This document shows positions 56,708 through 62,383 of a stretch of 62,383 bases of DNA, one piece after another (position 1 is the stretch's first letter; each line of letters starts with the position of its first letter). The stretch lies in assembly GCA_025399215.1 (NCBI GenBank), contig MU621174.1, positions 1-62,383 on the forward strand. The letters run 5' to 3'. The notes under the pieces are model-generated. The model was not told the origin of the DNA. It worked only from the letters and a program-made list of their open reading frames with translations, and searched no databases. A program made the position numbers and the translations under genes. Source of the DNA: Globomyces pollinis-pini (lineage: Eukaryota; Chytridiomycota; Chytridiomycetes; Rhizophydiales; Globomycetaceae).

Positions 56708-57475
56708 ATGAAACTTTCAACTGCTTTAATGACTGGTGCTGCATTCGCTGCTGCTGCCGATAAGCCTATCGTGAACGGAACTCCTGTTGGCTCTCCTGAT
56801 GTATATCCTTGGTTGGTAGCAATCCGTCGTACTGGCTACAATGGTTGGTGTGGTGGAACTTTAATCTCTCCAACCAAAATCATGACTGCCGCTCATTGTA
56901 CTATCGATAATGGAAGCTTATTCCCAAGAAAAGAATTCACCGTTTATGCTCATCGATACAATTTTGGAAAATCTGCAGCAACCGAGAAGGCTGTCACGTA
57001 TACTGTCACTAGAATGACACCACATCCAAACTATGTTAATGTTGATCAAGGTTATGATGTTGCCGTCTGGGATTTGAAACTCGTGTCTGGAACTCCACCA
57101 AAGACTGTTGTAAAGTTAGATGATGGTTCATTAACCCAAGCTGGACAATCATTGATTGTAGCTGGTTGGGGTGATAAATACGACCAATCTGGTGCTGGAT
57201 CTTCCATTATGAGAGAAGTAACCTTGCCAGTGACACCATCTAACACTTGTTTTGCAAGCTACCCAGAATTGCGAAGCGTTCCAAGTGCCTTCTGTGCTGG
57301 AACCACCAATGGTAAAGATTCATGCCAAGGTGATTCTGGTGGACCATTGTTTGGCTTGAACGAAGATGGTAGTGTTACCGTTGCAGGTATTGTATCTTAT
57401 GGAGGAGCATGTGGATCTGGCCCTGGTGTATATTCTAAAGTTAGTAAACTCTCATCATGGGTTCGTAGCGTATAA
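56708..57475 (+). CDS. secreted trypsin-like serine protease (S1)
   Basis: Single exon, 255 residues. A signal peptide (MKLSTALMTGAAFAAAA) is followed by a short propeptide cleaved before IVNG. The catalytic triad is intact: His in TAAHC, Asp in YDVAVWDL, Ser in CQGDSGGPL. The Asp six residues before the Ser (KDSCQGDSGG) predicts trypsin specificity for Lys/Arg. Four or more Cys could form the usual disulphides. Secreted digestive protease; expansion of S1 trypsins is known in animal-associated early fungi. It has no introns, unlike most neighbours. Confidence 0.96.
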   Translation: MKLSTALMTGAAFAAAADKPIVNGTPVGSPDVYPWLVAIRRTGYNGWCGGTLISPTKIMTAAHCTIDNGSLFPRKEFTVYAHRYNFGKSAATEKAVTYTVTRMTPHPNYVNVDQGYDVAVWDLKLVSGTPPKTVVKLDDGSLTQAGQSLIVAGWGDKYDQSGAGSSIMREVTLPVTPSNTCFASYPELRSVPSAFCAGTTNGKDSCQGDSGGPLFGLNEDGSVTVAGIVSYGGACGSGPGVYSKVSKLSSWVRSV

Positions 57476-57728
57476 ACATATTGGACATTCAATAAAACAC
57501 TTTCTTCATAACATGAATTTTTGTACGTAAAACTGGTACTCGGTAGTTGATGAAAATGCAAAAATCCTTTGAACAAAATTAAAGTTTTTTGAATGGGAAT
57601 GAGCGACATTTGAATATTCAACCGTTTACCAATTGAATTTGAAATTAAAAAAAGTTTGAATTTTGAAACCAAAACCTGCGACATTTGAACCTTGAGAATA
57701 ACTGAAAGCTTTAAAAGTTACCTTTCTT

Positions 57729-59228
57729 ATGGTCTTAAAGTTAATCAGATCTTGCTCAATTATCACCATACAAAAGAGAGGGTTATTGACTTCTCAAACA
57801 GTACCAAGAGGAATTCAAATTATAAACACTTCAAAACGAAATGTTCCTAAAACAACCAATGATTTAGAGTCCTTAGGAATATCAATCAAGTCAAATCATG
57901 AACAACCTATGCAAACAAATATCAGTTCAAAAGAATTAAAACAAATCCTCTTGGACGAAATAACCAATCCTAAATTAATCCCCTCAACTATTGGATATGT
58001 AGACCCTACGTTGTTTGATGTAACTTCACAGTTTGAAGTTGAATTGAAAGATGAAATTTCTTCAAATTTGCAAATGGAAAACATGAACGATCCATGGAGT
58101 TACTATCTTTGTATCCGACATGATAAACAAAAACTTCAAGAAATACCAAGAGAATTGTTTAGTTATATGATTCACTACATCGTCATGATCAACACCACTC
58201 CAACAATATTTTTTGATCAGATACAAACCATTTTACAAGATATGGATTTTGTCAAACATAAACTTGCAATAATAGATTGGAAGTTGATATTTATAGCATT
58301 ACAAAAATGTCATCTTGTAAATGATTACCAGTTGATTTTTACAGAGATGGACAGATGGGCATTATATCAAGAACCATACGAAGATAAAGAATTGAAATAT
58401 TCAACGATAGTGGATTATCTAATTGCCCATTATTGCAAGAATAAATCAATTGTGGTTTTATCGCAATTCCTACCCTTTTTAACCGAAAATTTTCCAAAAT
58501 TGTTTCTGCTTTTGAAAACTGATATAATGAATTATATTTCACAACACTCCACTTTTCGAAATGAATCGAATGGATCTCAAGTGCTAGAATGTACCAATCA
58601 CATTTTGAAATGTACCTTTCAATATCAAAGTTATTTGAAGTTACAGCATTATGTCGAATTGATCCATATTTTACATGTCAATCTCAAGTATGTAGATGAT
58701 TGTGAATGCAAGCAATATGAATTAACAAAGAGAAATGTATTGGAAATGGTCAAATATCAAATATCACATCAACCAATCAAAAATCCCTTAACAATAATGA
58801 TATATTTCAAAATACTGGACCATTTTCGTTTAATTGACTACATTGAAACACTATATAACCACATATTAGATCAAAAATTTAACTATTTTATACCATTAGA
58901 ACTGACATTCATGTATATTGATTTACTTTTGAAATTTGGATTACAAGATTCAGCAACGCATTATTTTCGCAGTTTTATCAGCAAGTTACCTCTAAAACAT
59001 CGGAGATTGATGAGACCGATTCAACCGGATTACCATGCACGATTTATCAAACTCTGTTTGGATCGTGATTGCATACCATCGGCATTTAGACATTGTCAAG
59101 TGATGTTTGATTGTAAGATAGGTTTAGATGATGATACTTTGAAGAGATTGGATACTTTTGCAAAGGATTCTCGGGAAAGACTCGTTGTTCGGAAAATGAG
59201 CAAGTTTAAAGAGTTACAACATAAATAA
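57729..59228 (+). CDS. predicted mitochondrial helical-repeat (PPR-like) protein
   Basis: Single exon, 499 residues. The N-terminus is basic and hydroxylated with no acidic residues for 40 positions (MVLKLIRSCSIITIQKRGLL), a likely mitochondrial presequence. The rest is all-helical with repeated paired helices of about 35 residues (KHKLAIIDWKLIFIALQKCH, YIETLYNHILDQKFNYFIPL, LTFMYIDLLLKFGLQDSATH, YHARFIKLCLDRDCIPSAFR), a pentatricopeptide-like layout. PPR proteins process organelle RNA. Sequence similarity to a named fungal PPR protein is not recognised. Confidence 0.65.
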   Translation: MVLKLIRSCSIITIQKRGLLTSQTVPRGIQIINTSKRNVPKTTNDLESLGISIKSNHEQPMQTNISSKELKQILLDEITNPKLIPSTIGYVDPTLFDVTSQFEVELKDEISSNLQMENMNDPWSYYLCIRHDKQKLQEIPRELFSYMIHYIVMINTTPTIFFDQIQTILQDMDFVKHKLAIIDWKLIFIALQKCHLVNDYQLIFTEMDRWALYQEPYEDKELKYSTIVDYLIAHYCKNKSIVVLSQFLPFLTENFPKLFLLLKTDIMNYISQHSTFRNESNGSQVLECTNHILKCTFQYQSYLKLQHYVELIHILHVNLKYVDDCECKQYELTKRNVLEMVKYQISHQPIKNPLTIMIYFKILDHFRLIDYIETLYNHILDQKFNYFIPLELTFMYIDLLLKFGLQDSATHYFRSFISKLPLKHRRLMRPIQPDYHARFIKLCLDRDCIPSAFRHCQVMFDCKIGLDDDTLKRLDTFAKDSRERLVVRKMSKFKELQHK

Positions 59229-59456
59229 TAGGATATATTTGGACATGTTTGAACTGTCAGTGTAAGCACGTTGTACTTCTCGTTGGAAGACAGCTTAGAT
59301 CACTAACTGAATCTTTATGTGGTTGAATGAATGCATAATAAATGCCAATGTAATCAATATTAATGTAACAGTTTGTGCATATGTAGACAAAGACACCTTT
59401 TAAAATCACAATAACATAATGGAATCGTATGATTTCAATTTAACAAATGAGCATCT

Positions 59457-60032
59457 TTATTCGTTCTTTTTGGCCTTTTTAGATTTAGGTTTTACCACTT
59501 GTTCATCCTCCTCTTCATCATCATCATCTTCTTCCTTATCAACCGAAGTTTGAATCAAGATTGTAAAAATAAGAGAACCTAACACTCCAGCATGATACAT
59601 TGCAATCGTAAACAAATATTCAATCAACTTTCCACCAGAATTTTTAGAAATCACTTTATCCAACAATGGTCTAGTAAAGATGATTTCTAAAACAGCAGCA
59701 ATGGTAACTAATCCAAAACTTAAGATATTGGCAATTTTCTTGTTTCCTTTATGTTGAACTGCACCTCCTACAAATGATGCTAATAGTAATACGGTAGATG
59801 CAAGTAGGAAATAATCAAAATTGGCTACTGATCCTGCAGCACTTCGATAGAAATTCTAAAATGTGAGAGATTTGTTTGATACAGCTGTATTGGCACGAGC
59901 AGTTAATGGGACTTTGGATTTCAGAGAGTCGATTGGACTTGCTAGGTGAGGCCACCATACGCTATCCACTCGAGCTTGGGATATAAAGTACCCTGTTAAG
60001 ATACCAAGTAAGATGTTGGGTAATGCTGGCAT
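59457..60032 (-). CDS. multi-pass small membrane protein with charged tail
   Basis: Two exons around a 27-nt intron (near 59858-59884) give about 183 residues. The start at 60032 opens MPALPNILLGILTGYFISQA. Further hydrophobic segments: FLLASTVLLLASFVGGAV, ILSFGLVTIAAVLEIIF and YHAGVLGSLIFTILIQ. The tail is acidic, then basic (KEEDDDDEEEDEQ and KSKKAKKNE), with a C-terminal KKxx-like signal that suggests ER retention. The family is not recognised. Confidence 0.6.
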
Positions 60033-60150
60033 GATTTTTGATGAAGAGAAAAATTATTTTTTAGGTTGAAGCTTAAGAAGATAAACTCAGAAGCGGATTC
60101 GTAAGTACAACCAGTATATTCATTAGATAAGCATCGTAGTTATTGGGTAC

Positions 60151-61865
60151 TCATTTCCATTGAAAGAATCGACATTTACTTTCTTTGCCAATCCCAACAG
60201 CTCTCTGGCATTGAAAAAAGTATTTCCCTTTATTGGGACCTGGTTTGGAGACTTGAACCATTCGCGTAATTTCATCATGATAGCATTTCGGGTTGGGATT
60301 CGTCTTCATTAGCTTAGACCAAGCCTGAACAGCATCTTCTTGTTCAATAATCTTCTCCTTCGATTCAAGGGGTATTGATTCTATTGGGGCTACGAGGATA
60401 TCTTCAGCATCTAAATCGATTGGTCTTGCTATGTGTGACCCATCCAAGTCGTTTGATATAGAAGATATTGGTGGTTGTGGTTTAACCTAGGTATTAAGAT
60501 CAATTGATTGAAATCTACCTTTAAAAATGATTTCAAGGAGCGCTGTTTTTTAGTGATTTTTGCTTTGTCCTTGGCTATCCCAATAACATTAGAACGACTA
60601 CAACCATTCTTTGCGCTGATTACTTTAACATTTTGGTGGATGATTTCTATATCTAGCTCATTTGAATCTACATGAACGTTCTCTGGTTTGGATGGCTGCA
60701 AGGCTAATGAAGAGGAAATAGTACAATCATTTTGACCATCACACTGCTCCATCTCGGAATTTTCCAATTTAGATTTTCGAAAGAATTGATTCATTTTTGC
60801 TTGCTTTCCCAAGTAATTACCCCAATAGTAAGTACAACCTTTTGCAGGTTTCTTCAAATGGGATTCCATGCATGACAACAATGATATATTTGACAGCGGC
60901 AAATGATCATGTAATGTGAGAAAGATTGGACAATGATCGGATCCAAGGACATCGGGTAATATATCTGACACATCGATCCAATCCCTTAATGATTCCGAGA
61001 CCAGGATATAATCGATTCTCGTACCATAATTAACCGATCTAAATTCATCAACAACCGAGTAGAAAAATACCGAGCATTGAGTTTCGTATTCCAAACTGTG
61101 AATGCATTTGTTCTATTAGGAAAACTAAATCTAAAGGTATCAATCATCAAGCCATTAGGGTATAACCAATCATTTAACCATATTCGTGAATCTAAATCCT
61201 CAAATTTTGCCAATCCATTATCTTTCATGCTTTGTTCTGGATTACAATGATCAATTTCCTGATGAGTAACATTCAAATCGCCAACTACCATCACCCGTCT
61301 ACCAGCCCTTACAAACGAATCAATTCGTATTTGAACAGCTTTTGAAAATATCATTTTGAATTCATGCCTATCATCTGTTTCTCCTGAGTTTGGGTAATAA
61401 ATCTTTACATGTGAATGAAATGAACACTTACATTGAATAAAATAAAGTATTGATGATCCGTGATCAGTACCCGGCCTTCTGAATCCAACTGTTTCAATGT
61501 ATCTGCTGTATAGTGTTGATGTAAATCATCTAAATGCCCCAAATTGGTAGTGGAAAGTAATCCACTGAATCCCTGTTCAACCATTACTGGGGATATATTT
61601 GATTTTACAAAAGTAGCAACTCCAGCATATCCTTTAGTCTATCCGTTATCAATTAAAATCATACGGGATGTAATGAATAAAAAACATCGTAACCTGGCAC
61701 ATGGTTGAATTCTGTTGGTAATGATTTAATGGTTCGTTTAATTTCTTGAAAACAAATGATGTCACTATGGAATGAATCTAATAGTTCTGGAAACGTTTTC
61801 GTTGTCCAAGGATGATAATTCTTTAAGGAAGTGATCCCATTGACATTCCAACTTACAATTTTCAT
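60151..61865 (-). CDS. APN2: AP endonuclease 2 (APEX2/Apn2 type)
   Basis: Base-excision repair nuclease. The start at 61865 gives MKIVSWNVNGI. Catalytic motifs: FQEIKRT (Glu), VVGDLNVTH (Asp/Asn), RIDYILVSESL and the GSDHCPIFL Asp/His. One intron inside (near 61052-61086) joins NTKLNAR to SVNYGTRIDY. The C-terminus has a GRF zinc finger (CYHDEITRMVQVSKPGPN, GKYFFQCQRA, CRFFQWK) as in APE2. Two PCNA-binding boxes are visible, QAKMNQFF near 60785 and QRSLKSFL near 60540. It is APE2, not APE1, because of the GRF finger and PIP box. Confidence 0.93.
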
Positions 61866-62383
61866 TCCCTTCTTGGTGTCTTTGGTTTTGTTCGTTTTCC
61901 AGTTGAATATCCTTCGTCCGATTGTATTTTTCAAGAGTGAAAATCGTTGGTCAAGTATTCCCGAAACGATGGAATGGACTACCAGCAGTCATATGGTTTT
62001 ATGTTATTTCCAATCAATGGTATGTTTGCATTCGCAAACAATTTATAGTAGTCATATCTCTCTTATCAATATTTGAATATCATTTTGACATGCAAATACT
62101 TTACGTCTAACCACTTGGTTGCCTTTAAACAGTGATATATTTAACAGTACGTTAATTGACTTCTTTCGGTGATTTATACTTTAAGGAAATACCCAAGTTC
62201 TTGCAGTAGACTTGAATGAATTAAATTCAATAGGAAAAAAAGGAATTAACTAGGGAGAAATCAAACTAAAATAAAGAAAGGAAGCTTTTATTCGAATGTT
62301 GGCCAAAAAACTTTTCAACGCGTCTTGAGCACTCTGAATCTATTCCAATCCCAGCCAATGTAATATTCGTTGAAAGTGTCTGA
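61866..62383. other. intergenic at window edge
   Basis: Upstream flank of the APN2 gene. Plus-strand frames at 61831-62110 are shadows of the APN2 first exon. No gene start or RNA is seen up to the end of the window. Confidence 0.4.

Noticed and set aside
61831..62110. plus-strand frames at the right end
   Set aside because: Antisense to the first exon of APN2; no motif and no splice partner.
1..62383. transposons, prophage or recent horizontal transfer
   Set aside because: No transposase, reverse transcriptase, integrase, terminal repeats or block of foreign composition was seen; intron style is uniform except for the intronless trypsin, CAP, dynamitin and H-lectin genes, which is not evidence enough.

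Overview
The window is nuclear DNA of a fungus that very probably makes flagellated zoospores (a chytrid-like or other early-diverging lineage). Fungal markers are a GT62 Anp1/Mnn9-type mannosyltransferase, a White-Collar-2-like PAS plus GATA protein and two DUF4436 membrane proteins. Flagellar markers are an EFHC1/Rib72 axonemal protein with three DM10 domains and a Kintoun/DNAAF2-like dynein-assembly factor. The code is standard (TAA, TAG and TGA all end genes), the DNA is AT-rich, and spacing is tight (23 to 200 bases between many genes).

The dominant structural feature is extremely short introns. Nearly all are about 22 to 35 nt, GT...AG, usually with a CTAAC/CTAAT-like branch site close to a TAG or CAG acceptor. 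Most genes below were rebuilt by joining open frames across such introns, with phase and family alignment both fitting. One gene has a 7-nt microexon, one intron looks like two introns fused AG|GT, and some introns are a multiple of three with no stop.

Layout. 0.7-5.4 kb (minus strand): splicing factor Cwf19/CWF19L2, an H-type lectin-domain protein, casein kinase 2 beta, and a protein with a C-terminal hydrophobic tail. 6-8.8 kb: two tandem START-domain paralogues. 9.9-14.9 kb: a secreted 1632-residue protein with Ser/Thr-rich, B-lectin, three PAN-like and ricin-B modules. 15-20.5 kb: two small nuclear-looking proteins, RNA polymerase AC19 (RPAC2), a head-to-head DUF4436 pair, and a small unknown protein. 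20.6-26.4 kb: MYND finger protein, Kintoun-like PIH1 protein, GT62 enzyme, DUF4272 protein. 26.4-31.1 kb: one long SAC3/GANP mRNA-export gene. 31.4-35.3 kb: a short-chain dehydrogenase, a coiled-coil protein, EFHC1. 35.4-41.7 kb: B-type cyclin, secreted CAP protein, small membrane protein, App1-like phosphatase. 41.8-49.3 kb: Btz-like low-complexity protein, ankyrin protein, WC-2-like regulator, a Met/Gln/Pro repeat protein, EF-hand protein, F-box protein. 49.3-55.7 kb: DNA polymerase delta catalytic subunit, dynamitin, TIP41. 55.9 kb: tRNA-Thr(UGU). 56.7-61.9 kb: secreted trypsin, a mitochondrial helical-repeat-like protein, a small membrane protein, AP endonuclease 2.

Most genes are housekeeping. 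The accessory, surface-directed part is the lectin/PAN protein, the CAP protein, the trypsin, the START pair and the H-lectin protein, which would fit attachment to and feeding on a host or substrate. That role is inference only.
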